Part shown: positions 1-11,800 of the stretch, piece by piece
How the letters are laid out: every line of letters starts with the position of its first letter
How positions within the stretch are numbered: position 1 is the first letter of the stretch
DNA from: Undaria pinnatifida
Taxonomy: Eukaryota > Sar > Phaeophyceae > Laminariales > Alariaceae
Assembly: GCA_012845835.1 (NCBI GenBank)
Contig: JABAKD010000021.1
Span: 15,613,757 to 15,677,756 of the forward strand
Direction of reading: 5' to 3'
DNA length: 64,000 nucleotides
Made by a program: the position numbers and the translations under genes
The notes under the pieces: model-generated
The model's input: the letters and a program-made list of their open reading frames with translations, nothing else
Told to the model about the DNA's origin: nothing
Databases searched by the model: none

Positions 1-850
1 ACGCCGCAGTAATGGTAGTAACCGCCCCCATGTGGCTGGGCCGTATTCCGGAAAATACATCGGGCCTTTCCGCCCCCCGAGGCGACAAAAATAACCAGAA
101 AACAACACACACCCCTCACACACAGCAACAGCACAACACCAGGTGTTGGTCCTGGCGCAACCAGAAGCACCGACAACGCGCCCAGCATCGACTAAAGTAC
201 TGACGCACACCCAAACTCTCGGGGGAACTAGCGCCATCCTGACAAAGAGGAGCCACCAGAAAGGGCACGCCGGCGCCCATTCCCGTGCCTGCTCCCGAGC
301 CTGTTGCGCTGGTGGTACAAGGCTGACCACTCCGTCGCGTTTACTCTCCGACCGTTGCACCGGGGCGTAAAGTGTGGCCGAAGGGGCGGCACTCATACTT
401 GACAGCGACGCAGCTCAGCGTGGCATTTTTAACATTGACAGAACGTTTTCCTCATCGATATGCCGTAACCTGGGCTGTCTCTTGTCTAGTACCTGGTAGT
501 AATCAGCAAGCGAGCCCACCATGATCGCGTTACGCGCCAAACCCTAATTTACCAGGTGCAACACAGCACTTGTTCGTTCGAGTGGCTGAGTGAGAATACA
601 TCATTTCCAAACAGGCAAAACGTCGTGAAAGCGTGTAGTGATCTGTCCTCGGATGATTATATCACGGCTTGCCAGCTCCACCCCGGGGCGTTTAGCCGAA
701 AACATTGAAGGAGGGGGGCGTTTACTGTGTCGGGCCGTTTTTTCGTATTCTTGTTTCAAGAGGGGGCGTTTACTCCGGATAAGGCTCGTTTTCACCGAAA
801 ACAGAGCCCCGGGGCGTTTACGAACGTCAATATGGTAATACGATAACATG
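1..850. other. No gene recognised
   Basis: No PhyH C-terminal block (GGT...GSH, distal His, Arg) could be found on the minus strand here, though the gene should continue in this direction. GGGGCGTTTA recurs four times in 685-825 as a short degenerate repeat. Confidence 0.5.
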
Positions 851-892
851 TCGTACCTGTGTCGAAAATGTCTGAAGAGTGACCCGTCCACG
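851..892 (-). pseudogene. Partial copy of PhyH exon 3, 3' end with donor
   Basis: The minus strand reads VDGSLFRHFRHR and then a donor-like GTACGA, against VDGAHFRHFPHR|GTATGA at the end of exon 3. Only about 42 bases are duplicated, so it cannot encode the domain. It lies roughly 450 bases downstream of exon 3 and keeps the frame and the GT. Confidence 0.6.
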
Positions 893-1337
893 TTTCTTAC
901 CCCCTCTCCTCAACCCCCAAATCGAATCACCAAGTACCAGGTACCATATAACCAAGGAACCATACCATAATATTATGCCGTATCAATTATTACGAAAAAA
1001 GGTACAGCATCAGCCGTCGACGCATCGTCAACACACGGCGAGTCTATCTTCGAATTGCCCGCAATATAAAATATAATTCTTCCCCAAACTTCGCCAACTA
1101 CAGCAAGCCGGTACCCTACCGCTGTTTCTAACACTGAGCCATGTATGACCAGTACTGAAACACAATGCCATCATACATTAGGTATTGACTCATTAAAAAC
1201 TTAATAAAAACGAGCGACCGGTGTAAAACACAGCGTGCAAAGATGAGTATCGACCCTAAATTCGTCGACCTCACGGCTGGCGTTGTTAGAATATTTTTGT
1301 TAAAATATACTTCGAAGTATATCACACCACATCATAC

Positions 1338-1547
1338 CTGTGCGGAAAATGTCTGAAGTGCGCGCCATCGACGTGCCACCTCCCCTCCACCTCCCACGGA
1401 GGCTGCGCGAATCCGGGGAAAGTAACGACCCACCACCCGCACCCGAACTCTTCCCACGCATCCACGCCTACCAGTTGACTCACCGCGGCCTTTAGCCTCG
1501 GAGACAGTGCTGATGTCCAGGGATAGCCGCGTCGGTCCTTTGGGGAG
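1338..1547 (-). CDS. PhyH-like gene, exon 3 carrying the HxD iron-binding motif
   Basis: Acceptor TTTTTTGCCCAG|CTCCCC and donor CGCACAG|GTATGA bound 210 bases in phase with exon 2. The exon encodes GYPWTSALSPRLKAAV, then CGWWVVTFPGFAQPPW, then WHVDGAHFRH; the HVD is the expected HxD metal ligand pair. This is the most diagnostic exon of the gene. Partial copies of both its 5' end (1699-1731) and its 3' end (851-892) lie nearby. Confidence 0.8.
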
Positions 1548-3524
1548 CTGGGCAAAAAATAGAAAAACATTCGCCGCATCGTGGGGATAATCACAAGTTA
1601 AACGAGAAAGATAAAGAGAATGAAAACGAGAAATAAAATCAAAATTGCATGGATAACTACCGGTGCAGGAAATCCATAAACGAAAAGCGTTCCCGCCGCT
1701 CTGAGACACCGCTGATTTCCAGGGATTGCCGATCCAGTCAGCTCGAGTGCTGTGTCAAAAAGCGATCGATTATTTACGACTATTTACTAAATTTACTCGA
1801 CACCCGGTATAGAACCCGGTGTGCAGGTAGAGTAATATTGAACTTTTTTACCTGCAAACCAGGTGCACAATTAGGCTTTTTCTCACGTAAAAGGTTGGGG
1901 CTAACCTTGGTATCCCGACAATTGTTCCGCAATCCCGCTATTATTGTACCTTGGTATCCCGTAAATTTCCGAAATCCCCTTCTTGTTGACCCATGTGGAA
2001 GGGCACTGCTGGAATATGTCTTCTTCTCCCAAGCGACCCCAGAGGGCTTCCCTGCACTCCACGCACACACGTGCACCACGGTACGCAAGCAGGCAATACC
2101 AACAAATAAGTGTCCGACGACGCCACATGTGGGACGGTAATTCTGCAGCAGGTAGACCTCTTTGGTAAGGAGTGCGTGTTGAGACACACCGAGGTGAGTT
2201 GTATGGCGTAATCACACTTATAAAAGTCGGCAACAGAAGTAATCTCGGAGTACGACCCGGCCGAGGGAACAGGACTTGAAGGGCAACAGTGATGACGAGG
2301 CGGTACCGCAAGGCGATCGGATCGAGTATCCACAAAATTTAAACCGTCAGACGGTCAGGCCTATCCGTGCAATGGACGTAGCACATAGGGTTACATACAT
2401 ACAGCAGTGATACCCTGACTCCGAGGTGTCGCGACCTAGCGGCTTACCAAGCTCACCGCCCAAAATATCAGGTCTGGGTTGGAATTAGGGATAGGGATAG
2501 GGCTTCGGGTCGAGTGTTGATCCATGCACTTCTTCGAATTATGGCTGGTCCGCACGTCGATCTTAGACTACGTATGTGTGTTGGCGCACAAAAACAGGAA
2601 TCGACAACATCGACTCGACACGGCTCCAAGCGACACCCAGCGAGCTTCGACTACGGTGTCCCCAACAATTTGGCGAAAATTGCGGTACCTTACGCAGTGT
2701 AGAATAATGCACAATAAACATATTTCGTACATGCAGTGCCTGCAGGCGGGTGCCGCCTCGGGGTCGAACGCCTCTTTGAGCATCACGAAACCCTAACCAA
2801 CGCACACAAGTTGACGACGAGTTACAATCACCCCGCTGGGCGAGTCCCCATCGGCAACCACAGTAAAATATATACTTCAGTATGCCTCTACATACGGTAC
2901 GTACTGGTATAGAGTACCTGCAGGCGGATGCCACCTCCGTGTCGAACGCCCCTCTCAGCATCACAAAGCCGTCTTCCTCGAACCTGCTAATGTCTTCAGC
3001 CGAGAGGGGAAGAGGAGGAGGCTTTTCCGCAGCGTCGTCCTCTTTCTCCTCCTCCCCCTCTTCCCCCGCATCTGTTGGTGCTGGTGTTGGTGTTGGTGTT
3101 GGTGTTGGTGTTGGTGTTGGTATTGGTGTTGGTGTTGGCGTTGGTGTTGATGGTGATGGCGGTTGTGTCGGTGTTGGTGTTGGGTGTGACGACGACGGTG
3201 CTGCTGCTGCTGGTGGCGATAACAATGAGGATGATGTTGGCGTTGTTGAGGGTGCTGATGATACTGGTGATGGTAGAGGAAAAGGCGATGTTGATGGTAG
3301 TGGTGATGATGATGGGGGCAATGATGATGGTGATGATGACGGTGGCGATGGTGTGGGTAACAGTAACGGTAACGGTAATGGTCGTAGCGACGATGGTGAT
3401 GGCGGCGATGGTGATGGCGGCGATGGCGATGGCGGGGATGGCGATGATGAAGGGCCCCCAACAACCTGCTCACGCTCGCCAATACAGCAGTCGTCACCAC
3501 CATCCACCCCACCGCAATTTTCAC
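1338..3524 (-). CDS. Phytanoyl-CoA dioxygenase-like (PhyH family) gene, three exons, partial
   Basis: Three minus-strand exons (2918-3524, 1950-2051, 1338-1547) join in phase, each ending with two bases of a split codon. The joined product resembles the PhyH family of Fe(II)/2-oxoglutarate-dependent oxygenases, which hydroxylate lipid-like or other small substrates. Seen directly: an N-terminal segment FEEDGFVMLRGAFDTE, a middle segment LWGRLGEEDIF with PSTW, then CGWWVVTFPGFAQPPW and WHVDGAHFRH. The last contains the HxD iron-ligand motif. The distal His ligand and the 2-oxoglutarate-binding Arg expected further downstream were not found, so the C-terminal part lies beyond exon 3 or outside the window. 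No in-frame ATG precedes the family domain, so at least one upstream exon is missing. Three degenerate exon fragments sit in and after the introns. Family call fairly secure; substrate unknown. Confidence 0.75.
1699..1731 (-). pseudogene. Partial copy of PhyH exon 3, 5' end
   Basis: About 33 bases match the start of exon 3 with about five mismatches (GNPWKSAVSQ versus GYPWTSALSP). It lies in the intron between exons 2 and 3 and has no usable acceptor. It is interpreted as a decayed local duplicate. Confidence 0.6.
1950..2051 (-). CDS. PhyH-like gene, exon 2
   Basis: Acceptor GGAGTGCAG|GGAAGCC and donor ACCAAG|GTACAA bound 102 bases, which complete the codon split by exon 1 (AG+G = Arg). The exon encodes EALWGRLGEEDIFQQC and then PSTW and SEIYG, matching the usual second block of algal PhyH proteins. 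The donor lies in a locally duplicated string (CGGGATACCAAGGT occurs twice within about 50 bases), which offers a second potential donor context. Confidence 0.72.
2738..2793 (-). pseudogene. Partial copy of PhyH exon 1, 3' end, with donor GT changed to GC
   Basis: The minus strand reads GFVMLKEAFDPEAAPACR against GFVMLRGAFDTEVASACR in exon 1, and is about 80% identical at base level. The junction reads CTGCAG|GCACTG where the real exon has CTGCAG|GTACTC, so the donor dinucleotide is GC. It lies about 125 bases downstream of exon 1, inside intron 1. Confidence 0.75.
2918..3524 (-). CDS. PhyH-like gene, exon 1 as seen: Pro/Ser/Thr-rich linker plus domain start
   Basis: The exon ends at a clean donor, CTGCAG|GTACTC. 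The open frame runs up to about 3580; the likely acceptor is TCTCGCGCAG|GTGAAA, giving 3524. From the 5' end it encodes about 130 residues of Pro/Ser/Thr low complexity, including a TP-dipeptide run from a (GGTGTT)n tract on the plus strand. An acidic patch (GEEGEEEKEDD) follows, and then the PhyH N-terminus LSAEDISRFEEDGFVMLRG. The low-complexity part could be a disordered linker or, less likely, intron read as an open frame. The 5' boundary is uncertain. Confidence 0.6.
3070..3445. repeat. (GGTGTT)n and (GATGGT)n tract inside PhyH exon 1
   Basis: A GGTGTT hexamer array grades into GATGGTGGC-like repeats. On the minus strand it encodes the Thr-Pro and Ser-Pro runs of the PhyH-like gene. Confidence 0.85.
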
Positions 3525-4647
3525 CTGCGCGAGAAGAAATCCATGCAATCGTTAGCTCGACTGCTCGAAAGGATAAACATGTTTAGCCGCTATTCGAGTG
3601 TTCAGGCGCAAGAAAAAAAAACACACGCACAGTAACTACCACAATAGCAGGTCTATCGTTTGGTCGTTCGACGGCTAAAAAATATGCATTCTTCCGCTCC
3701 AGAGGAAGGGGAGACTGTCCTGTGATCACCGACCAGATTACGGCGACGACTAAAGTGAAAACAACAACAATATCTATAAGTTAACGCTCTGGTCGCACAG
3801 TCTACTCGGTACCGTCCTTAGTACTCGGATGCGGGCGTACCTAGCTGCGCGAGTCAACAATCAGTGGCGATGGGAACCAAATGTGGTGTGTTAATAGAGC
3901 ATGAAACAACAACGCTTAAATATTTCGTGCCAAACACACTACAAGGTCGTTTGAGTGATCGAAGCGGCGTTTGCATCTTCTAAACGAGATTCAGAGCAAA
4001 CATGAGTAACGAACACTGAACTAACGCAACACTGTAGTGGCCGAAGTGTCACGCGGCTTGAAACGTTGAGTATCGACCATTCAAACGTTCGAACTCACCG
4101 CTGACGTATTCAACACAACGTAAACAACAACGTAAACAACAACAGGTCCTAGAGTCTCACGGACAACTAACAGCAGCAAGCAGCATCGTGCCATCCGCTT
4201 GAACCTCAGCTATACTCGTGCAGATGTGTACGTCAAGCTGGTGACAAACGAACGAGCACTGTACTTCTTCTGCTTCTGCTGCTGCAACTCAGCACTCACT
4301 GTCACCACTGCCCGGTGCATACGTCGGACGAGAGCCATAGACAATTCCGTCGGTAACAAGAAAATATCAGATCCACCTCTTCTTCTAGACTGAACTGAAT
4401 TTCTGCTATACCTGCCACTGGCCACGCGAAACTCGAACATGCGAAGCATCGACCAAGGACGGCTTCTACGACACGCTGGAGAACGATAGTCTTTGCACAC
4501 CCCGCTACAATACAAATGCGAACAGGTACTCGTGTTCGTTGGGTTCGCGTTCGGTTTGTGGCCGCGCAAGTATTCGTCCATGAACGAATACCGGCATGCG
4601 GCAAATGTGCGCCCTGTGGGCAAATACCCTCTCCACAATATTGTAAA

Positions 4648-4835
4648 AAAAAAATACACTCCAGCTGTGAGATCCAAGATTTTGTCGAAACTCATTTTTG
4701 CAAGCTGTGTGTGATACTCCGATCGCGCGTATTACGGGTTGTGTGTCCTCCTTAAGGATATAGGTCGGCCACTCCCCTTGCAACTACAGTGTAGCTATCA
4801 GGGTCAACAGGGTGATGTTAGTCAGTCTGTGCGCG
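4648..4835 (+). mobile_element. Copy of the short mobile repeat
   Basis: Close match to 5853-6017 from TACACTCCAGCTGTGAG to CAGTGTAGCTATCAGGGTC, differing at a few bases. Confidence 0.75.
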
Positions 4836-5852
4836 GAAACTATAAAACCGTTTCTGAGGGGGACAAAATCTGACAGCTGTAGAAGGAAAATCATCAGTTT
4901 ATCAAGTGAACCCTATGGGTCGAATACCCGGTGAGGGGAGGGCGGAGTTTTGAAGGACGTGGGGGCCTGGGTTTCGCTCCCGTGGGGGGGGGGGGGGGCG
5001 GGCGGAGCAGGTCAATTTGTGCGTGGAAAATATAAATCCTTCAAGGGGATAAATCTGACGGTTTTGGAAAGAATGCACCAGTTTATCATGTATATCCTGC
5101 AAGTCGTACAACCAGTGAGGAGAGGGCGGAGCGTTCCAGGTGGTGGGGGGGGGCGAAAAGGTTTTGCAAACATCTTTAGGTCGCATAGATGTAGGGGTTT
5201 GCTATACGCGTGGTGCTAGGTCCAGGCGATGGTGCGGGTGGTGGGGAAGGAGGGGGCGTTGGGGGGTGGGGGGAGGGGGGGGATGAATGAAAGCTACGTC
5301 ACGGATGGCTAGAAAGATAATGACGTGATATCAATTGCGTAGAAGTGTTTATTACTCTAGCCGATTTCGATTGTAGGCGGGGCGTTTGAACGAAAGGGCG
5401 GGGGAAAAAAAAAAGGGGGGGGGGGGGGGGGGCGGAAATGAATCGGAGCTACGGCATGGATGGCTAGAAAGAAAATGAGGTGATATCAGCTGGCTGGTAG
5501 TGTTTACTACTCTGGCAGATTTTGATTTTAGGCGGGGCGTTTGAACAAGAGGGATCGGGGCGGGGGGGGGGGGGGGGGGCGGGACACTTCAATATGTGCG
5601 CGGGAACTCTAAATCCTTAAAGGGGACAAATCTGACGGTTGTCGCAAGAAGACATCCCTTTATATCACCTGCCTGGTATTGTTTAACATTCTAGGGGATT
5701 TGATGTTAGATGTGGTATGCAACACAATCTTTAGGTGTGGTAAACAACGTGTTAAGCTTCGTAATTTGTTGTACATGGATCGCAAGATCGAATATTTCAA
5801 TCGATAGGTACAACCAGTGTTGTTACCATTATTTTCTGACATCGCTAATTAT

Positions 5853-6017
5853 TATAAAAAATGAAAATACACTCCAGCTGTGAGATCGAAGATTTTGTCG
5901 AAACACATCTTTGCAAACTGTGTGTGATACTCCGATCGCGCATATTACGAGTTGTGTGGTCTCATTAAGGATACAGGTCGGCGACTCCCTTGCAGCTACA
6001 GTGTAGCTATCAGGGTC
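5853..6017 (+). mobile_element. Short mobile repeat with target-site duplication
   Basis: 165 bases flanked by AATTAT on both sides (5847-5852 and 6018-6023). The right arm of the inverted repeat has the same flanks with a single TAATTATA and no insert, an empty-site comparison. Subterminal sequences TACACTCCAGCTGTGAG and, inverted, TACACTGTAGCTGCAAG are imperfect inverted repeats. This fits a MITE-like non-autonomous DNA element. Confidence 0.75.
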
Positions 6018-7676
6018 AATTATATGAAAGAGATACATAATGCAAAATACAACAGGCGAAGTGATGTCGTCATGCAATGTCACCACCATTGAGCACGAGA
6101 GGGAGAAGTGCGGGTCGTCAGTGTTTTGAAAGGATCGTTTGGTGTATCCGCGCTCAATTACGTTACTTCGTTAGTCAAACTTCGTGTGGCATAGGTTGGG
6201 AGCGATCTTGCACACGGCATGTACTAAATACCCTACGTAATAGGTTGGTAGTGTGGTCTACCTCAATTTTAACATACATATCTGCCTGTAAGTCCTTTTC
6301 ACATTATTATTGGCTCAAACGTACGATTTTACGCCCATGATATTTATGGGACAACGGACGAATACCATGCAGAAACAAATGCGAATACCCTCTCAGAAAC
6401 ATGGGGCAAGTATTCGTCTGTGCGCGAATACTCCGGCGGGAACGTGTGGCAAGTTTTCGTTCGTGGACGAACAGTACCTATTCGACGAGCGGACGTCGTG
6501 CATTCGTCAAATCTGTTCGTATTCGTGCAGAGGCAGAGTTGCGTCCAGATTGCTGCTGCGATCGTAGTCGGCACGGTACGTAGAACGCAAGGATGTACTG
6601 CTGTATAGATGGTACGAAATGCGCACAACACGATTATCGTACACTGCTGATGGTGCTGCTGGGCGGCCACACGGACGAAAATGCGTATTACTATCGAGGC
6701 ACGAGAAAATAAGGATTTTGTATGTACAGAAGAAGTTTGGGGTTATTGCACGTTGACCAATGAGACCAACGCGGGTGGACTTGAACTTGTCCTGATATAG
6801 CAAAGGGAACCTTGGATTAGTCTGTCTGGTTGCTGACTAGCAAGCGGAGCACGCAGAGAAGAGAGAAGCATCGTCGGCGAGACAGGTTCAAGGTGTGATA
6901 AACTGGCTGATTTGAGCGAGATTCGTGGCGACTGCTGATGTGAGACTTCGTTGTGACTGCTGTGGTGACTGCCGTTGTGATAATTCGCTGCGATCGTACA
7001 CTGCTGCTCGTGCTGCTGGGCGGCCTGTGGACAGTGGAGAGCCAGAGAGTGTGTAGTGTTGTTGGTAAGACGCGACAGTTGATCTTCTTGGTGGTGATTG
7101 ACTGTTGAGGATCTGATGTGTGTGAACGTTACTTAGATTTGAAGATGGTAGGGGTTTCTACATATCCTCTTCTGGATTCTGGTATGGGAATATGTGAATG
7201 AAGTTAAGATCGCTTGTTTTCTTGTGTTGGAAGCTAATACAACAACTTCTCTCTCCTTTCTTAGCACCTGAATGGTGCTGACCAGCCCCCCTGAGGCCAA
7301 GGGGGGATACTTTCTGGTCAGAAGACCTTGCCTAGCTTAGGCGTGTCTACAGGCCACACGGACGAAAATGCTGCACTTCTCAGCGGTGTCATGTTTTCGG
7401 TCGCTGTTGCTGTATCCGGCTCCAAACTTTTGCCATGTAGACTAGACAGCACCATGTATTATTGCACGTATATATCAGCCAAAAGCAACTGCAGTATTTA
7501 GTCATGCCCCCTCATGCAGAACGGCAAACCTTCTAGAAGTGCCTGTAAAATCTGGCAGTACCAGCAGCAGCGCTACCTGTGGACGTCGACACAGATTAAC
7601 GGGGATCAGGAACAGAAGACGCAGAAACTGCGGCGGCCGCAACAGCAGCAGCGGCTAAGGTAGCGGCAGCACCACC

Positions 7677-7738
7677 ACTACCACCACACCACCACCACCA
7701 CCACCACCACCACCACCACCACCACCACCACCACCAGC
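7677..7738. repeat. (CAC)n trinucleotide tract
   Basis: About 20 CAC triplets following CAGCAG and CACCACTAC variants, in the region upstream of the sulfotransferase-like gene. Confidence 0.9.
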
Positions 7739-8227
7739 AGCGCTACCATACCTGATGGCCATAGACTATAGTAATAGCTCTTGCTATAATCTAATACCGG
7801 TACTCGACAGACTTATGGGGTTGCCCGCGCACCACAGCTGCTCACTCTCCTTATACTGCTGTGTTTGCGATGTACCTGCACTACACTGACTGGTCTCGTA
7901 CTAGTTTGTTATCACCTAACTTTCTAGCATGATGAATCGGCACGGTCACAGGGTAGGCTGGATGTCGATGGGTGGAAATAACGGTCACATGCACACAAAC
8001 CTCTCGCACCTCCTCGTACCACACCTATGTCGCCGACATCAACCAAAACCAACAATCTATAGAACAAGCGTTGTTGAACAAGCCGGCGTGCAATACTCTA
8101 GAACAACGAGAATACGAAGGAATCAACAGATAAAAGGTATTCGCCCGCAGCGCCGCGCACCGCAACAGCAGCAGTAGTAGCGAGGATCTGCTCGAGAAAC
8201 AACCTCTGATGGGTCGAGGTGACGTAC

Positions 8228-8537
8228 CTCTTGGCGCCGGTCTATGCCCCACAGACGAAGACGACTCTGGGCTTGACCCTTGCGTGGTATTGTAGATTGG
8301 GTCGAGCAAACGTGAGCGCTTGCTACCCGGCGAGGGCTGTCCTGTGAGCTCAACGGGGAGAGAGTCAGTGCAGCACTCTTCCATCGTTGTCTTTTGCTTT
8401 GGGTCACCAAGCTCATCAAAAGCTTTTTTCTTTGACGGCCGTACTTCCTCTTCATTGGGATTTAGGCACCCTGACGCGTGCCGGGAAGGAGAGACCATGA
8501 TGCGTGGGACTAGATCGTTTGAAAAGTGCTCTTCGAC
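8228..8537 (-). CDS. Unassigned coding exon, head to head with the sulfotransferase-like gene
   Basis: An open minus-strand frame lies between acceptor CGTTTCAG|GTCGAA and donor CCAAGAG|GTACGT. It encodes about 103 residues, hydrophilic and non-repetitive (VEEHFSNDLVPRIMVSPSRH, then PNEEEVRPSKKKAFDELGDP, then a Ser-rich end). The frame stays open well beyond the exon on both sides (8025-8723). No family was recognised. It may belong to a gene running away from the plus-strand ATG at 8744. Confidence 0.45.
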
Positions 8538-8743
8538 CTGAAACGCACTCGCTCCAACTGCTGGGCGCGCTGCACGAAGCCCACGATGCGGCGATTGTGT
8601 GATTGTGTGATTGCGACAGGGGATGTAAAATACAATAGAAAAAGCTTTCAAACTTTCAACGAACTCCCTCATGATGAAAAAATTGTCAACGTGAGCAACT
8701 GCCGCAGAGAGCACACGGCACAACTCGCTGCAGGGATAGCGAC

Positions 8744-8840
8744 ATGGGGCGGAACAAGGAGCTGAACAAGCTCAGGAAGAGGATTAACCACTTTAAGGAT
8801 GGAGGGTCAGCGGGAAAGTCTCGGAAGGCGGCCCTCGCAG
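8744..8840 (+). CDS. Sulfotransferase-like gene, candidate first exon with ATG
   Basis: ATG at 8744 opens a basic, helix-prone sequence (MGRNKELNKLRKRINHFKD) ending in AALAG at donor CTCGCAG|GTGCGTG. It ends in phase 1, which exon 15309-15436 completes. An acceptor-like CTGCAG directly upstream (exon from 8734) leaves open that this is an internal exon. The assignment to the sulfotransferase gene rests on phase and order only. Confidence 0.5.
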
Positions 8841-11800
8841 GTGCGTGCTGCACAGTAAAAAACGCAGGCCATCACCTTTTTTTTGAAACTCCATACTAAC
8901 ACATGCTTTTTCACAGATTAATTACTTGGAATTAGTGTTGGGCATTGCTCGCTGTAGAATGCACCCACATGTTCTTGGAGATAACTACTTGGAATTAGTG
9001 TTGGATAATGATTGCGCTGTGCCTATCCCGTGAGGGTGAGAGAAAGACGAGGCAACGGCAATAGGACCAGCAGTCGCCTTGAGCAAGCCACGGGCAAGCT
9101 GTTTCGCCCAGCAGTGCAGGCTGCCTTGGGTCACGGTTTCCATGTATCGGCATCTCCTTGTCAGTCGGAGCGCTGTTTGTGGGTGGGCACTACAATAATA
9201 ACTCCTGCCGACATGTCGGCACTGCATGCTGCTGTGTGGAACTAAACACTGGAAAAGCAGGGCTGTTCACGGGTCAGGTCGAACCTCGCGGGTCGGTCGA
9301 CCCGTGACATTTCAAGAATCTTCTGACTCGACCCGACCCGGCCCATTAGATTTCAAAACCTCCTGGCCCGATCCGACCTGTCCCGTGAGAGTTTGAACAC
9401 CTTCTGACCCGAACCGACCTGACCCGCCAGGCTCCGAGTGACCCGTGAGAGCGGGTCATGTCGCGGGTCCTCTCACTTGGACGCCCCGAGATTTTACTCC
9501 CGATAGACGGGTTCGACCCGTGTGTCCGACCTACGGGTTGACTCTCGAAAATGTTTTATTTGTTTTGTTGCACCCCGCAGTGATATGTGGCCTGGATGTA
9601 TAGGGTGTGGATAGAGCTCGACACGAATACATACAGTTGGCGGCGTTTTAACGTACGGGCATGACAGAGTCGCAAGGGAGAAGCACCAAAGGCCCTCGGA
9701 TAGCAAAAATCATATGGTTTGAGTGTGTTGGATCCGCGCCTCGGGTCTTCGGGTCCTACCCGCGGGGTCATGACCCGACGTGACCCGGGAATTCACAAAG
9801 GTTCTTGATCCGACCGCACCCGACCCGCGAGATTTAAAAACCTGTTGACCCGACCCGACCCGACCCGACCCATGAGTGTTTTTAAAACCTCTTGGTCCGA
9901 CCAAACCCGACGCGTGAGGTTTCAAAACCTATTGACCCGACCCGACTCGACCCCACCCGTTTGTTTTTGAAAACATCCTGACCCGACCCGCGCGTTGGGT
10001 CATGATCCGCGAAAACATCCTCGGCAGCAGGAAGTTGCGGTGTGATTTATCTCCCTAAATGCTGGACCGGTCGGCAAACAACTCCCTACCGTTTTTTTTG
10101 GGTCACGCGGTGTTCGTACACGGACGAATGTTTGCTTGCCTCATGTTTGTGGGAGTGTAAATGAATACGACGCAAACGGAACCCGAAGCCAGCAAATTTG
10201 AACACCTATATCGTATATAGTAGCATTCGCATTCATCGAAGCTGGGTGTGCAATCTTGATCTTGCGCGTTGGCGCAGACTAGCCCGATCCCAGACCTACA
10301 GTAGTAGCCCTACACCAGTCCTAACCCTATACCTTGCACATAGAACTATATACTGCTTGTAACGCCAGCGCTTTGAGGAGCTCGAGGCCGGCAGGGGGAG
10401 GATTTTTTTTTACCGTTTTTTGCCGACCTGTCCTGCATTTTTCTAGATCGAGTCGCTCCTGCCGTCTGTCGTACAGTGGAGGACACGTAAAAGAAAAACA
10501 GGGTAATAAGCAAGAAAGACTGATTTCTACAGGAAAAAAGAAAAAAGTGAAAAAATGGTATCCGGAAGCCGATGCACTAAAGTTGGTGTCGTTCGCAACC
10601 TCTCCCAAGTAAGAAACCCAGCCTGGGTCATTTTTTATGTCCGTGATTGTCAGGGCTGCTCACGAGTCAGACAAACCTCACGGGTTGGGTCGGGTCGACC
10701 CGACCCGCGAATTTTTTGAGACGTCTTAACCCGACCCGAACTGACCCGCGAGATTTTGAAATCCCCGCCCCGACCCGACCCGACCCGCGAGATTTTAAAG
10801 CCTGTTGACCCGACCCGACCCGCCACACTCCGAGTGACCCGTGAGGTGCGGGTTCCATGCGGATCGGGTCGACTGGACCCGTGACATGTCTCACGGGTCA
10901 AAGTCGAAACGTCACGAGTCAAACATGTCTGAATATGTACCTTGGTCGGTTGGTTGGTCCTTGGCCCCTCGTACTTTTCCCAGAAGGTCGTGCTCTCTGG
11001 GTTTTTCACAGGCATTGCTTGCAGCTTTTATGTTTAGTGCGCGCGAAAAACGAGAAAGACCGCAACCCACACATCCGTACTTCGCCGTGCCCGTAGCGCT
11101 AGACCCCCGGTTCGACCCGACGAGTGAGCTAGCTATCTATGCATTCTCCGGCACCGGCAAGCAGCGTAGCTGAGCTGCCTCCTGCAGCAAGCCCACAACT
11201 GGGGCAGTGGATCTGTCAGCAGGGGCTGCAATCCGTGAGGATCCGGGGTCTGCTGCTGGTGCTTGCTGCTGCCAGTGCTGCTGCTGTTGCTTGCTGATGC
11301 TTCGACGACGACTGCCCTTGCCTTTTTGCGTTTGGTCACATTTTGTACTGGTATGATAATTCTTACCGGTTATTGTTTAACCCCTTTAAGGCCCGTGCAT
11401 TGCGACCAAAAAATCACTGGCTGCGATATTTTCAAGCGTCTACCTGTAGCTTGAGCTCGCAGCAGTACGAGCAAGATCATGCTGCGCCCATCCCGTACGG
11501 ATCTCTGCATTATTGTCGATCGGACACCAATTTTTATCACCCCCAGCCAGCGGTGGCCGGTGTGCCGTAATCGTCAATTTTCGTCGTCAATTTTTCCCTC
11601 CGAAGTCTCAAAGGGTTAATGTCGTACATGGGTTCTTATACTGCCATGTGTCGTCTTTATCGTGGGTATTGTTGCACCCTGCAATGCAGCAAGAGTGTGT
11701 GCCCTGGCTTGTCTTAGTGGGCTTGGATGGACGACGATATACCTGAATAATACATTGTACCTACGGCTTCATCCGACACGGGATTCGCGTAGTAATTACT

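Larger units (their letters stand above)
4640..6100 (+). repeat. Left arm of a large inverted repeat (G-tract side)
   Basis: The block holds a short mobile repeat (4640-4875), several poly-G units (4900-5580, with an internal ~145-base tandem duplication at 5280-5560), a unique segment (5580-5850), a second mobile repeat (5853-6017) and an end segment. The same modules occur in reverse orientation at 55560-57890. Confidence 0.8.

Noticed and set aside
2961-3635. Plus-strand open frames of 186-234 codons opposite PhyH exon 1
   Set aside because: They follow the repeat tract (poly-Val, Met and Gly-Asp); the minus-strand frame carries the PhyH domain.
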